Positions 45,945 through 57,616 of a stretch of DNA of 64,000 nucleotides are shown piece by piece. The notes beneath the pieces are model-generated. The model searched no databases. It saw nothing but the letters and a program-made list of their open reading frames with translations, and was not told the DNA's origin. The translations under genes were made by a program, and so were the position numbers. The stretch comes from Anagrus nilaparvatae (Eukaryota; Arthropoda; Insecta; Hymenoptera; Mymaridae), in assembly GCA_022575985.1 (NCBI GenBank), contig JAKSXM010000147.1, positions 19,750,001 through 19,814,000 on the forward strand. The letters are read 5' to 3'. The number at the start of each line of letters is the position of its first letter. The first letter of the stretch is position 1.

Positions 45945-47640
45945 ATGTTAGCTACCTGGCTAGATTCATTTTTTACTTTTTCCTGTACTGTTCCTAAAGA
46001 AAGCACTTCAAAAGCATATACAAAAGCCAGTAAATCAACAAAAAAGAGGAGGATTAATGAAGTATTAGATAGTATACCTGCTGCCGACCTGTTGGAAGCT
46101 TGCAACAAAAGTATTCGGATATCCGTTAGAAATAATATTGAATTAAATGATAGCAATAATAGTTTTGAAAAAGAAGATACATTTATTTTATCACCTGATT
46201 AAGCACTTGCCTTATTTCTTGTTGCTAAGCTGACTAAACACCAATACAGCATTATTAGAAATACATTAATTCTTAAGAAAAAAATGTTTTTCCTGAATAT
46301 CACCATATTTATAAAGCTAAGACCATTTGTTGCCCATTTTTTGATGTTACTGAAACTAGCGCCTGAACAAAGTTACAATTTATTCTAGACCATTCGGTTT
46401 CAAGAATGTTAAAAACTCAAAGTGTCAAGAAATTGATTCATAAAACTGATAAAACTGTAGCAAATACGGATGTGATGGTACTTCGGGATTCTCGCAGTAT
46501 AAATAAATTTTTAGTGAATCAAAAAATATTGAAGGCAGCAGTGTTTTTATTATGTGCATGGTTCCTCTTTTATTGTGCTTTACTTTAAGAAGAAGTAATG
46601 AAATCATATTTTGAGAGAATAAAAACCAGTCCTCAACTAGACTTTGTCGAACAGTGAAATTTACGTATGAAAAAGAAACTCAAGAATTAATTAAGCTTGA
46701 AATTGATAACCTTCAAGATCAGGTCCGCAACCTTATTCCTACAACAGTATTATTAGATGGACGTAAAATAATAATTAACACACATTGTTTTGTACAATGT
46801 TAGATGGTAAAGTTTGTCAGGTCCTAACAGAGACAAATTCGTTAGAAAGATCTTCGATTTGTGATGCTCTGCCTAAAGAAATGAACAATTGTAAAAACTG
46901 TACTAAAAAAAGAAAAAAAAAATCGAATCCTATACATACGGACTATCAAATTTACATGCTTGGATATGATGCATGGAGTGGATACTTCATCTGTCATACA
47001 GATTCTTGGCAAAGGTATTTAAATATAATGAAAAATTTACTGCTGAAGAAAAATTATAAGAAGAAGTTATAGATAATTTTAGAGAAATTTTGAATATGCT
47101 TGTAGATACTGTGAAACAAGGAGCTGGAAATTCTAACGATGCAAACACTGCTTGTAAATTTTTCCAAAATTATAACGATGTTGGGGATATAACTGGAATT
47201 GATAAAAAGTTTATTAAAAAACTCTACATCATTTTGCAAACTATATCATCAAAACATTCTATTAAAATCCCAGACTTCAAAAATTACTGTTTAGATGCGG
47301 CAAAAATATACATAACAAAATATTCTTGGTATCCCATGCCTTCTTCTTGACATGCACTTTTAATCTATGGACCAGAAATAATAGAAACATTTTCGGTACC
47401 AATTGGATTTCTATCTGAAGAAGCACATAAGCGCGTAATAAAGATTTTAAGAAATGTCAAGAAAACTTTACTCGTAAAGCAAAATCAGAATTTACTAATG
47501 AGGTTATTACGAGATATTTGTTTGCATCTTCTGATCCATATATTTTTAAATAAAGAAGTTTAACTAGTAATAAAATAAAGGAAAACCATCCAGAAGCAAA
47601 GAATTCACTTATTTCGAAGGAAAATCATGATTTAGTATAA
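45945..47640 (+). pseudogene. Degenerate copy of an unnamed repeated arthropod ORF family
   Basis: Broken plus-strand frames form one protein-like order: a Ser/Lys-rich head ending KKRRINEVLDSIPAADLLEAC; KLTKHQYSIIRN; ETQELIKLEIDNLQDQVRN; FCTMLDGKVCQVLTETNS followed by a Cys and KEMNNCKNC; then GAGNSNDANTACKFFQNYND, KFIKKLYIILQTISSKHSIK and YITKYSWYPMPSS; and lastly SVPIGFLSEEAHKRV. The block order looks like a full ORF of about 550 codons with several frameshifts and stops. I recall similar multi-copy ORFs in arthropod genomes but cannot name the family. A transposase with a zinc-binding insert is possible; RAG1/Transib-like would be a guess. Confidence 0.5.
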
Positions 47641-48710
47641 TGAATTCATTACAGGGAATTAAAAACGAGTATTTTAAAACTTTATTCATTTATATTAATT
47701 ATTGATTGATTGATTCTTTATCAGATTTCTTTATACAAAATTTTGAGAATTACAAATTATTTACAGAAAAGATGCTTACCCGCATCGTTTAAACTAAATA
47801 TATATCTTAATCTTACTACTATATATATTTGAAAATTTATTTGTGTGCTGTGTGTGTGTGTATTATCATCAGGATTAAACCAGTGAACGCAATTACATAA
47901 AACCGGTGTCAAAATAAAGAAAAAAAGTCCGCGGTTGACATAGGCTATATATTTTCTGCTCAGCTATCGTAGTTTTTGAGATATTTAATTTTTAGTGTTT
48001 TTGAAATTGATATAATTTTTAAAAATTTTGAAAAAAATTAAAATATCTTGAAACTATCGACAAATTTTACAGTCACAAGTTGGTACGATTCTATTCAGTA
48101 CCAATTTTTACGTATTCTCCTAAATTTTTATTCCAAACGGAGGTATCTTTAAAATTTTATTAAATATTTTTGAAACTGGAAAAAAAATTTTTTTCATTTT
48201 TTTTTTTTTAATGGTATTTTTAAAAATTTATTCGTGTGTCTGTGCGTCTATGTATTTCATCATGAGGCTCGAACAAATGAAAGAAATTACATAAAATAGG
48301 TGTTAAAATAAAGTTAAAATAATAAAGTTTTTACTATTTTTGGGAAAAATTAAATTATTTGCAAATTTTGGTAAAAAGTGAAATATCTGAAAAATATGAT
48401 AAAATTTTAATGTCGCAATTGGTATTACTTTATTCAGTCAATTATAGAATCATCTATATATACATATCTTAATACTATACAGGGTATCATGCAACTCGTA
48501 GTAGGTAGAAAAAATTGTTCGATAGATATAGCCACATATAGAGAGCGCTTTAACTATAGTATAGTATAGCAATATATGTATATTCTTAGTGGCTATAACT
48601 ATCGAACAATTTTTCTTAATGATTCAAGAACTGCCGAATCGATTGGCATGAAACCGGTGTCAAAATGAAAAAAAAAATCTGCGGGTGACTTTGTCCTATT
48701 GTGCTCCGTT
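47641..48710. other. Helitron-like or LINE-end repeat sequence, no gene
   Basis: A block beginning tcttactactatatatatttg (about 47811), then aatttatttgtgtg, is partly repeated near 48220 (aaatttattcgtgtgtctgtg), each followed by gaacgcaattacataaaa or a variant and ggtgtcaaaataaag. The TC-plus-ATATAT start resembles Helitron 5' ends. Around 48490-48620 an inverted pair (atagatatagccacata against tatataccaac-like ends, and cgaacaatttttct) surrounds a short TA-rich hairpin. No coding sequence. Confidence 0.4.
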
Positions 48711-48869
48711 CGCATTATCTTAGAGGCCTTCCACTTACATTATCCTAGAGGCCCCCCGCTTGCATTATCCAAGAGGTCCCCTACTTGCATTATCCAAAAA
48801 GCCTCCCGCTTGCATTATCCTAGAGGCCCTCCGCTTGCATTATCCTACAGGCCCCCGCTTGTATTATCG
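48711..48869 (+). repeat. 25-bp minisatellite (cattatcctagaggccccccg)
   Basis: Six to seven head-to-tail copies of a 25-bp unit, cattatcctagaggccc plus cccgcttg. It is strikingly GC-rich for this window. It directly abuts, in the same open frame, the LINE reverse-transcriptase fragment that begins at 48870, so the open frame translates the repeat as Pro/Leu-rich peptide. Confidence 0.75.
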
Positions 48870-49799
48870 GGTGTTGCCCAGGGATCACATTCTGAAACTT
48901 TGTTATTTTTAATTTTTATTAATGATCTACGTTCTAATATCTTATATTCCACTCTCGAACTTTTTCCTGGTGACACGAGACTTAGGAAATGTATTTCTTC
49001 CCTAAATGATGCTTTGTTGTTGCAAATTGATTCTAATAATTTTATAAATTGGCTTACTAATAATGGTTTCTCCATTAATTAGACAAAATCGCAAGTTATT
49101 AGTTATTAGTTTTTGGTAAAAACGATAAAATCTTTATTTTTAATTATTAAATTAACTGCTATCCTTTGTTTCGAGTCTCAGTAGTTCGTGCTCGATGACG
49201 AGTGGACTTTTAATAATCATATTAATCATATAATCGCTGTCACAAGCAAAATAGTAGGCTTCATTAAGAGAGCTACTTATTGTTTTAACTCTGGTGATTG
49301 CCTTAGTTATTTTTATAAATCTCTCGTTCAACCTCATTTTACATATTACTCTATTATTTGGCAACCCTTTACCTGTACTAATTACGAGAAACTGAACTCC
49401 ATTACTAGAAACTTTTTAAGATATACTGCTTATAAAATGGGATATTCAATGAGTTTTGATGATCACTCCTATGACACGGTATCATCAAAGCTCAATATTT
49501 ACACTATTGAATCCTATCATCAAATTTGCAACTTATTGTTTGCATACTCTGTGATTTGCTCTTCTGGTACTAATGATAACCAGTTTTACTTTGATATTAG
49601 AACTCAAGCATACGATCTTAGATACTCAAGATCACTACTTGAGTCTCTGTCAAGAACAAATTTGCTTTACTATCCACCATTAAATCGAATACGAAGATGT
49701 TAGAATCTAGATACTGAACTCCAAAATTCCTTAACTAGTCTTGACTCAACCCCATTTTGGAATTTTATTAGATTTAAATATCTAAAACATTACAAATAG
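48870..49799 (+). pseudogene. Jockey-like LINE reverse transcriptase, decayed
   Basis: The frame begins GVAQGSH-SETLLFLIFINDL, the conserved GvpQGS...LLFLlfINDL block of Jockey/CR1-type LINEs. The catalytic box is degenerate: FPGDTRLRK stands where FADDT would be expected, so one Asp is lost. Three stops interrupt about 49080-49170. Then LDDEWTFNNHINHI, YKSLVQPHFTYYSIIWQPF and SLDSTPFWNFIRFKYLKHYK complete the C-terminal part to TAG at 49797. The 5' two thirds of the element are missing and replaced by a minisatellite. Dead copy; exact clade unsure. Confidence 0.7.
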
Positions 49800-50220
49800 T
49801 TTTCCGGTACGCCATCTTGAAAAATAGGAAAATATTTTGGGTTGAAAAATTTAATATTTTCCACCTAAAATTCATTTTTCTTGTCCTAAAAAATCCCCTT
49901 GCAATGTTCAAAGTTCATATTTATCTGTTTTTTGGTTTGCCACTTAGAAAATCGGAAAATATCTTGAATTGAAAAATCTATTATTCACCAACTTAAATTC
50001 ATTTTTTTGCCCTCAAAAGGGCCTTTGTAATGTTAAAAGTTAATTTTTTTTAAGTTTTTGGTCCGCCATCTTGGAATATCGGAAAATATGTTAGGTGAAT
50101 TTAATTATTCTACCTGAATTTCATTTTTCTTGTCCTCCAAAACCCCCCGCAATATAGAAAGTTCATTTGTTTTTATTCCACCATTTTGGAAAACCGCAAA
50201 ATAAATTCGCGTGAAAAATT
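49800..50220 (+). repeat. Four diverged tandem copies of a ~125-bp unit
   Basis: Units start near 49804, 49933, 50060 and 50175. They share gccatcttgRaaaatYggaaaatat, ttgaaaaattt-att-ttcacc and aattcatttttcttgtcct. They immediately follow the LINE stop codon, so they may be its 3' non-coding repeats. No coding sequence. Confidence 0.6.
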
Positions 50221-50637
50221 AAAAATTATAACCCCAGCTTTTGTATCAGCTTCTACCCGGAAGGGTCATTTTTATCCTGAGGATCTTCCATTAAATTTTT
50301 ATTTCCATAAAATACCTTACGGTTAACCGGTCGGTTAAAACATCATGGTTTGTTTTGTATATTCATTACAATGAATCTAACGTGTGCTACACCGTGCGCA
50401 TACGCCATGCACCTCCATTCAAAACTTTGCCAATTCACTAGTTGGTCCCTGAGTGGGTGTAATGTAGGATCAGAATACCTATATTTATTATATAATATTT
50501 TTAATAAAAATCTGGCGGCTCATTAGATTTTATTTAAATAACATAATTTTTGCGTTTGTAATCACATTACATATTTGAATTAAGAATTAATTTTATGAAT
50601 TTAAATTTTTACTTTGTAAAATAAAAATTTTTTTTAG
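50221..50637. other. Non-coding sequence before exon C
   Basis: No gene is seen. It contains a short self-complementary ggttaaccggtcggttaa near 50321. The last 30 bases are T-rich and form the acceptor tract. Confidence 0.4.
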
Positions 50638-50785
50638 GTCTTCAATGATCTTCGGAAATAATCGTAGTCCAATGGTAGCTGGCTCAAAATATTTTACTGA
50701 ACCAAACAGTGCCTTAGATAAATCAAATCAACGAAGAAAAAAATCACACAATTTAGAAGAACAGCAAGCACCTTTCAGGCTTTAA
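50638..50785 (+). CDS. Candidate last exon of the host gene (exon C)
   Basis: After a strong polypyrimidine acceptor (aaattttttttag) the exon reads one base plus 48 codons and TAA. The peptide runs SSMIFGNNRSPMVAGSKYFT, continues with a basic patch (NQRRKKSHNLEEQQ) and ends APFRL. The leading G completes the AG overhang of the exon at 11520-11679 to give Arg, so both exons share phase. Composition is unlike the surrounding repeats and there is no mobile-element motif, which argues for a host gene's C-terminus. The protein is not recognised. A stand-alone ORF starting at the ATG at 50645 is the alternative. Confidence 0.5.
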
Positions 50786-52965
50786 TATTTTTGGTTGATT
50801 GTTAAATGTTTATAATATGTAGTTTTTTAATCTTATTGGTTTCAAGCATTGACTTTTGCAGTCTGTAAAGATCTAGATTAAGTTATTTTTAAATTTTTTA
50901 CTAAAGAAAAAATTTTTTACAAAAAAAAATGAATAATATTAGTATCTAAAAATAAAATAAGTAAATATGTTTTTTCTTTTTTTTTTACACTAGTTTTCAA
51001 AAGATAATTTTTGTATACAAAATATTTAGAAAAATTTTATTGTTCTAAAACACCTTTCGCCATTCTAATTTTTTTATACAAATTAATTTTTTTAAAATCA
51101 TATTTAACAAAATTATTACATTTTAGTAAATGTACTAACAAATAATTAATGCCGCTTGTTATTGGGCGGACTTAGGAAAAATATATATTATAAAATTTGG
51201 AAATTTCAAAAAAAGTAAGGTAATAAAGCCAGTGTATACTAGTATGATTATTACTTTATAAAAAATACTAGATACCGTCAAGTATATGTAGAGCAAAGTT
51301 TATAATGTAAAAAAAGTAATTTTTGTTTCAATAATTTTATAATTTTGGGTTTTTTAAAGTTTTGATTGGATTGAATTCAATATTACTATGTAAATAAGAG
51401 ATAAAAATACGTTACTTTTTCTAGAAATTATTTTTAAAAAAAATCGCTAAATTCTAATACCCCTAAATTTACTTGATGATTAAATTATTATTATACTCGA
51501 TTCCAACACACTTAGTGTGAAGGATCTGTGCACTTTTTTCAATCCAGTTTTGCATAGATTTTATTTCCAATAATTTCTTTTTTCAAAGTCATTTTTTCCC
51601 AAGATACTATTTTTCCCAACAAAAAAGTTTAAAAAAATAAAAGTTCCAAGGTGAAAAAATTCCAATCAAAAAAATTTTCAAAAGTTTAAATTTACACATA
51701 AATATAAATAAATATTAAAAATATATTACTAGCACGGTAAGCATGCAGTCATGCTTGGAACTGAAAATACTTAAAATACATACCTGCACAGTGGAATTAA
51801 ATTTTCGTTAATTCAATAGTACAAAGTAACGTATTATAAAAATAATTAATAAAAGTGCACAACAAATCGTAGCTGAATTATGTACGCGGAAGAAGAGCCC
51901 AAAGAAGAAGGAAGATGTTGCGACTTAACTATCCTCAGAAACTAAGAACCAATAAGAATTGGTCGAATAAAAAGAAGCAAGAACAAACAATGAGGATGGC
52001 TTTTGGAAACTATTCGATTAATTCTGTCACTAGGTGACGCACTGGTAATTTTTCTCTAAACGAACACATATACACATATACACAACTTACACACAGACAA
52101 ATTGTATACACTCTCAACGATACTATATTACGCTGTATAGTATCAGTTTTACTAGAAAAAAAATACCAATTCGCCCTCTACGCTGAGTTTCTGATACAGC
52201 CATCCTCATATGAAGGATATAATAGTGCCTCAGTAATGCCTGCCAGTCGATAGACAGATATTTAAAAAGTTGTTGACATTTTTAAAAAATATAGTCAGTC
52301 TGTCGGTTCGCCCTGAATGACTGCAATGCAATATATTAATTTTTATTTTTTTTTTAGTTATTTATAAGCATAAGTGAATATTTATAAAATAAAAAATGGA
52401 AAGTATGTGTGTTAACGCGAAAAGCTAGAGAGTGTAAGCTCACGGTTAACAAATAGAGAAACGAGAGTATATTATATTTTCTTTTCTTTTCTACTTCCTT
52501 CTTTCTACCTCTAAAAAATAATATTGGCAGAGTGTTGATGGCCAGCTAGCTAAATCTACTATCACGTGTTGATTCAAAAAGTTTTAAATAATTTATGTTA
52601 AAGTTATTGGTTTAATATTGGATTTTTGTGGCGAATGTTACTCATTAATTATTGGCGGTTGATGCTGATTAACCATTGTGTGTTGACACCACTGAATTGA
52701 CGTATTTTGGCGATTCGATATCCAGCAGTATTTATTTATTTTTTAGACTAGAAGTCCTGGACTATATTGACCACCAGGCATCGCCGATTATTAAATATTC
52801 TTAAAATTAAAGATCAGCCATTTTCTCAAGATTAAAATTCCAAGTTTGGCTTATTTTTTGAAATTGTTTATTGGCAATGATAAAAAGGTATATTTTTTAG
52901 TACCTATTTTTGAATTTTTATTTGTTTATTATATTATAATAATATAATATTATTATATATTATTA

Positions 52966-53025
<60 letters not shown>

Positions 53026-54404
53026 AATACTTAAGTAAAAATCGCTTTGCATAACGTAATTTCGCTCTTATTATATCATAATTTTAGAATAAGGATTGTA
53101 TAAACCTTTGTATATATAAATATCTCTCTTGTTATTATTATATTAGTATTATATTAGTATATTATCTCTTCGTATTACTTTATTTTTAAATCTAGCACCT
53201 TAATATATATATATATGTGAAAGTCTATGTAAATTGTATCTTGAATTTAATATAGTAATTGTAATAAATTGTATTTATCAGAAGCCTCCTGATGGTTCCC
53301 GTCATAGTAGGTACAATATATATTTGCGCTATTTATCGTACTTACGGATCCCCTCGGAGCTCGATTGAGAGAAACGGAGTCCATTTACACTTAGCATATA
53401 TTTACGGTTTATTTTATCACAAAACCTCCCTTTTTTCGAACGAGTCTTATCTCTTAAAAAATTAGTTTACATATATGATAGAGGTACGTAATTATTTAAT
53501 TTATTATTATTGTTGCAAATTTTTCATATTATACATTATAAGTTATTTTAGAATTTTAAAAATTTGATGATTTGCAACCAGTTAATAAATAATTAAAATT
53601 CAATACGGTTAATAAAATAGTTATTATAATATAAACTATTTTTAAGTTTGTTTTGTTCATTTCATTATTTATAAGAGTCGCACTAGAAATAAATATGTAT
53701 CTTATGGAAACCACAGTTAATGATTTCAGTTAATGATTCAAATAATCGAGTAAAAAATAATTTATAAATCAAGAATCAGTCTAACTGTTTTTCAAAAAAA
53801 AAAAAAAATGTTTTTTTATGAAATATAAATAAAAGCGAATTTATTAAAGTTAAACATAATGCTTGATTTTTTTGAATCTTAATAATAAGTATTTTACAAA
53901 TTTAAAATTCATATGAATTTAGATATTAATTCCATTGATTTATATTTATTTCAGTAATAGAATAAAATAATTATTTTCAAAATTTATTATTTACCATAAA
54001 TATTTTTAAAAATACTAAAAATAAAATTAAATAAATCCCCTTACGACTTCTATGATGTATACACCAAGATATTTATTACTATTGGCCTTGCCTTGGTAAA
54101 TACGTGATACTATATACTAAATTTTTAGTAAATTTTTTATAGTCCTTAGTTGTTTATAATCCTGATATCAAAATATTAATGAGAAACAGTATGAGTTTGC
54201 TTGTTGCTTTTATATGCATAATTGTATATCAGGCACTCTTGATGCTAACAAGAACTTCTAGAAAGAAACGAAGAGTCTTTGACTTATTCCTAAAGTGAAT
54301 GATGCTCTTCATGGTTTTTCACATGAAGACTAGAATAGAAGGAGTATCAAGTACATAGGATATAGAGAGGAAAAAGTGAGTCGACTATGTATGCATGGAA
54401 CGGT
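50786..54404. other. 3.6 kb without a recognisable gene; (TC)n microsatellite
   Basis: A (TC)n microsatellite fills 52969-53020. Somewhat more GC-rich, non-repetitive stretches at about 51820-52560, 52620-52800 and 53280-53460 contain no long frame; they could be untranslated or regulatory sequence of a neighbouring gene, or a decayed LTR. Short tandem TATTA repeats follow the microsatellite. I see no splice-supported exon. Confidence 0.4.
50951..50956 (+). promoter_or_regulatory. Possible polyadenylation signal AATAAA
   Basis: This is the first canonical AATAAA downstream of the exon C stop (about 165 bases). In DNA this AT-rich the hexamer is common by chance. Confidence 0.3.
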
Positions 54405-54414
54405 AAGTTTCCAC

Positions 54415-54415
<1 letters not shown>

Positions 54416-54448
<33 letters not shown>

Positions 54449-57190
54449 GGGCCCCTTCAAGAAGGGGCCTTTTTCGTAGGACGAGGAGAATGCATTTACG
54501 CATACCATACACGCGTACTGTATGGTTATGTGGGACTCAACCTCAAATTTGTATCTGGGGTTGCCCAGATATACACAATTGAGGAATTACAATACCCACT
54601 AAACTCCCCACCCTCCTGCATTTATGACAATATCATAGAATCCGGACCGGGACTCCCTGTTTAGGTATTACTTCGGTCCGGAAACAATGCAGCCCAGGCA
54701 TTTCTTCGCCATTTCCTGTCAATAAAGGAGGAGATTTTCCTACGAGAGGAAACCTTCCTCCTTTTTTCCAATCAGTGTCGCCCGTACGTACTCTGCCACA
54801 CTGTACCAGTTAGCGGCACTGCGCAGTATTTCCGGGACGACTACTTCCGGCCTCCATTCATCGAAGGGCGGTCGCCCTTCAGCGAAGCGAGGACACCCAA
54901 AAAAGGTGTGCTCAGCGGTATCCAGCTCGCCCGGGCAATGCAAGCATTCCGGAGATGTCACCTTGCTCCACTTGAAAAGCATATCGCGGAAATAACCGTG
55001 ACCAGTTAGGAACTGTGTGAGGTAGAAGTCTACCTCTCCATGATCACGGTTCATCCAGCTTTCCAAATCGATGATAAGGCGGTGCGTCCAACGTCCCCTC
55101 GGGTCACCATTCCACCTATACTGCCAACATTCCATTGTGCGGGAGCGAGCGCGAACGGAAGCTACGTCGCGCTCTTCTTCCCCACGGTTATAGATCGCCT
55201 GCCTTTCCTAGGCAAGCAGGTCGATGGGAATCACCCGAGCCACCACCTTGATCGCTGGCTCTGATACTGTCTTGTACGAGCAAGCGATTCGAAGTGCCCC
55301 CTGCCTCTGTACTGCCTTTAGTTTCTTGCAGTACTTTTTTATGCGCACATTGTCGGTCCACACCTCTGCACCGTAGAGCAAGATGGAGTTAACTGTCGTC
55401 ATCAACAGCCTCCTCTTCTCAGATCTGGGACCGCCGATGTTCGTCATTAGCCACGAGAGGGACTTTGTCACCCGGCCAGCCTTTTCACAGGCCTGCTGGA
55501 ATTGTCTATTGTAGGTCAACTTGTTATCCAAGAAGACCCCCAAATATTTGACCGATGGTTTGGTCTGGATCATAAGGGGATTACCTCCGTCATCAAAGCT
55601 GATGCCGAATATGGTATCAACCCTTCTCCGGGTCAGAAGGACAATCTCCGTTTTCGGGACTGCCAGTCTTAGTCCATGATCCGACATCTAGCTATTGATA
55701 AGGCGCATGGCCTCATCCAAGGTATTCTGCTGGTCCTCTGGCTCTCGAGCTGTTATGGTTAGAGCAACGTCATCCGCGTATCCGATCATGGAGCATCCAT
55801 TCGGGAGCTCAATCTTTAGCAAGCCGTCGTAAAAGGCATTCCACAGATCAGGACCCAGAACTGAACCCTGCGCTATGCCTGCGCTTAATACTTTACCTCT
55901 TGTGCCATCGAGCGTGTCCTAGCGCAGGTATCGGTCCCGGAGGTAATCTCTGAGTATATTTCTCAGATAATCCGGAACTCTGAATACTTGCTCGAGGGAG
56001 TGCAACATATCGTCCCACTTAGCCGAGTTGAATGCGTTTTTCACATCCAACGTGACAAGCAGGACGTCCGGTTTAATATCCGGCCGCACTTGTCTGGCCC
56101 TCATAACTACCTTCACGACCTGCTCGATGGCACCGATCGTAGAACGCCCCTCACGAAAGCCGTGTTGGTCGTCGCTAAGGTCACCCGCTTCCCTAATTGC
56201 TTGCCGCAATCTTCCTCTGACCATGCTCTCCATCACCTTGCCAATGGTATTTAACATACACAATGGTCTGTAAGATGATGGAGATCCTGGTTCACCCTTT
56301 CCCTTGCTTATCAGAGCTAGAAGGGCCACTTTCCAGTCCCTTGGAAAGGCGCCTGCCACGAGGCACGCGTTAAACATGCCAAGCAGGAGACCAGGGATTA
56401 CCTTTGCAGCCGCCTTAAGGGCTTCCGCGGGTATTCCGTCTGGTCCTGGCGCTTTCCCATTTTTCATTGACCTAATTGCCTGAAGCATCTCCGCCTCGAT
56501 AAATAGCGGAAATTGCTCCCTCGGGACATCCAAAGCAGGGTGTTGTTGGTTTGGATGATCCGGGAAGAGAGCGTCCACTATTCTTTTGGTCGTTGCTTCA
56601 TCCATCGTGTTGTCACATCCGGACTTAAGTTTGCCCATGACAACCTTATATCCCAGGCCCCACGGGTCGCTGTTGACATCATCTCTTAGGGACCGAAGAC
56701 AGCGCGCCTTGCTGAGGCGGATAGCTTTCGCCAGCCTATGCTTGGCTCGCTTGTACTCTTCAGAGCGCGTAGCCAGCTCTGGGCGGCCATGCGCTCTTTG
56801 CCGTCTTCTGCGTGCGCCGTGACAGACCCGTCTTAGCTCCGCAATTTCTTCATTCCACCAGTACACGCTTCTTTTACCCTTCCAGGGCCGTTTACGCGGC
56901 ATAGAGGCATCGCAGGCTCCCCTCAGAAGAGCAGTTACCCTCTTGACAAGGGTCTCTGCCTCTCGCGGGGTGGTCGGTCCTCCATGCCAGGCTGGGATAG
57001 ACGAGAACTCTTCGCGAAGATAATCCACAAATCTGTCCTCGTCCATCTTTGACACATTCCAGCCTAGTGGGCGCTTTTTGTACGGGGGCCGATTAGCAAC
57101 CCTATCACGCACTTTGAAGGTGATGTAATTATGATCGCTGCCATTGGCTCCATCCATCACCCTCCAGCCACCCACTCTTCCTGCCAGCCA
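54416..57190 (-). mobile_element. 5'-truncated R1-clade LINE with 11-bp target duplication
   Basis: AAGTTTCCACG occurs exactly at both borders (54405-54415 and 57191-57201), an 11-bp target-site duplication. On the minus strand the element begins inside the endonuclease domain, runs through the RT ORF, a 3' non-coding region of about 300 bp and a perfect terminal hairpin (GGCCCCTT-loop-AAGGGGCC, 54450-54469), and ends in a run of about 30 A (plus-strand T, 54417-54447). Truncation at the 5' end with an intact 3' end is what target-primed reverse transcription produces. It is far more GC-rich than its surroundings. Confidence 0.85.
54740..57190 (-). pseudogene. R1-clade LINE ORF2: endonuclease end, reverse transcriptase and zinc tail
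   Basis: One frame runs from the truncated start (57190) to the stop at 54740. In order: the last endonuclease motif GSDHNYITF; SVYWWNEEIAELRRVCHGAR, typical of R1/TRAS/Waldo elements; RT blocks GKAPGPDGIPAEAL, DDQHGFREGRSTIGAIEQVV and LVTLDVKNAFNSAKWDDM; AGIAQGSVLGPDLWNAFYDG and the catalytic GYADDVALT (in the region 55918-55691); VKYLGVFLDNKLTYNRQFQ; and a C-terminal CLHCPGELDTAEHTFFGC (C-x2-C-x8-H-x4-C). Three in-frame TAG stops, at about 55919, 55688 and 55208, break it, but there is no frameshift in 2.45 kb. A recent, dead-on-arrival copy. Confidence 0.85.
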
Positions 57191-57201
57191 AAGTTTCCAC
57201 G

Positions 57202-57380
57202 GTAATAGAGTAATAATTAAGCAGTAATATATTAATAACAGAATATTTTGGTATTTTAAAAATAAAATTTAAAAAAATTGTTAAACTGTTCAATTAATTA
57301 ATTTTTTATTTAAGATCTTATATATTATTGGTTTTGTTTTTATTTTTTTTTTAATTTTTTAAATTTAATAAATAAATAAA
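57202..57380. other. AT-rich upstream region of the THAP gene remnant
   Basis: No feature beyond AT-rich sequence. The minus-strand R1-type insertion ends at 57190, only about 190 bp upstream of the THAP ATG, so it may have removed promoter context. Confidence 0.3.
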
Positions 57381-57488
57381 ATGGTATGTAAATGTTGCGT
57401 TGAAAATTGTTTAACAGGTAGCAATAGCGACTGGTTAAAAAACAAGAAAAATGGTTTGATCTAAAAAAGTCTTTTTAATGCTCCAAAG
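57381..57488 (+). pseudogene. THAP zinc-finger gene, exon 1 (one stop codon)
   Basis: ATG at 57381 opens MVCKCCVENC, the first two Cys ligands of a C2CH THAP finger, followed by SDWLKNK and KSLFNAPK (the F...P strand), and ends at AAG|gtaagt in phase 0. A TAA at 57462-57464 (codon 28) interrupts it, so this copy is probably inactive unless the base is a sequencing error or polymorphism. THAP fingers bind DNA and are found in P-element transposases and in genes derived from them. Confidence 0.6.
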
Positions 57489-57616
57489 GTAAGTTATTTA
57501 CTAATAATTTTGAAAAGAATATCGAAAATATATCTATATACTAATGTTTAAAAATAATATAAAAATATTTTTATTTTGAGATACACTGAACATCTTTAAT
57601 AAATTATTTATATGTA

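Larger units (their letters stand above)
11680..50637 (+). other. Apparent 39-kb intron filled with mobile elements
   Basis: If exons B and C belong together, everything between them is one intron of 38,958 bases. It starts GTACAT and ends in a T-rich acceptor (aaattttttttag). Inside are the piggyBac-like and other foldbacks, three Helitron-like copies, satellite arrays, the Gypsy-type retroelement on the opposite strand, and LINE and transposase pseudogenes. I found no further host-like exon in it. Other small exons could be hidden, so the size is an upper estimate from sequence alone. Confidence 0.45.

Noticed and set aside
48490..48620. Possible element with inverted ends around atagccacatatagag
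   Set aside because: The ends pair only over short stretches and no target duplication is evident, so I left it inside the unassigned region.
55040..56822. Plus-strand frames at 55040, 55988, 56028 and 56586
   Set aside because: They are antisense to the R1-type LINE ORF, whose GC-rich codons leave open frames on the other strand.
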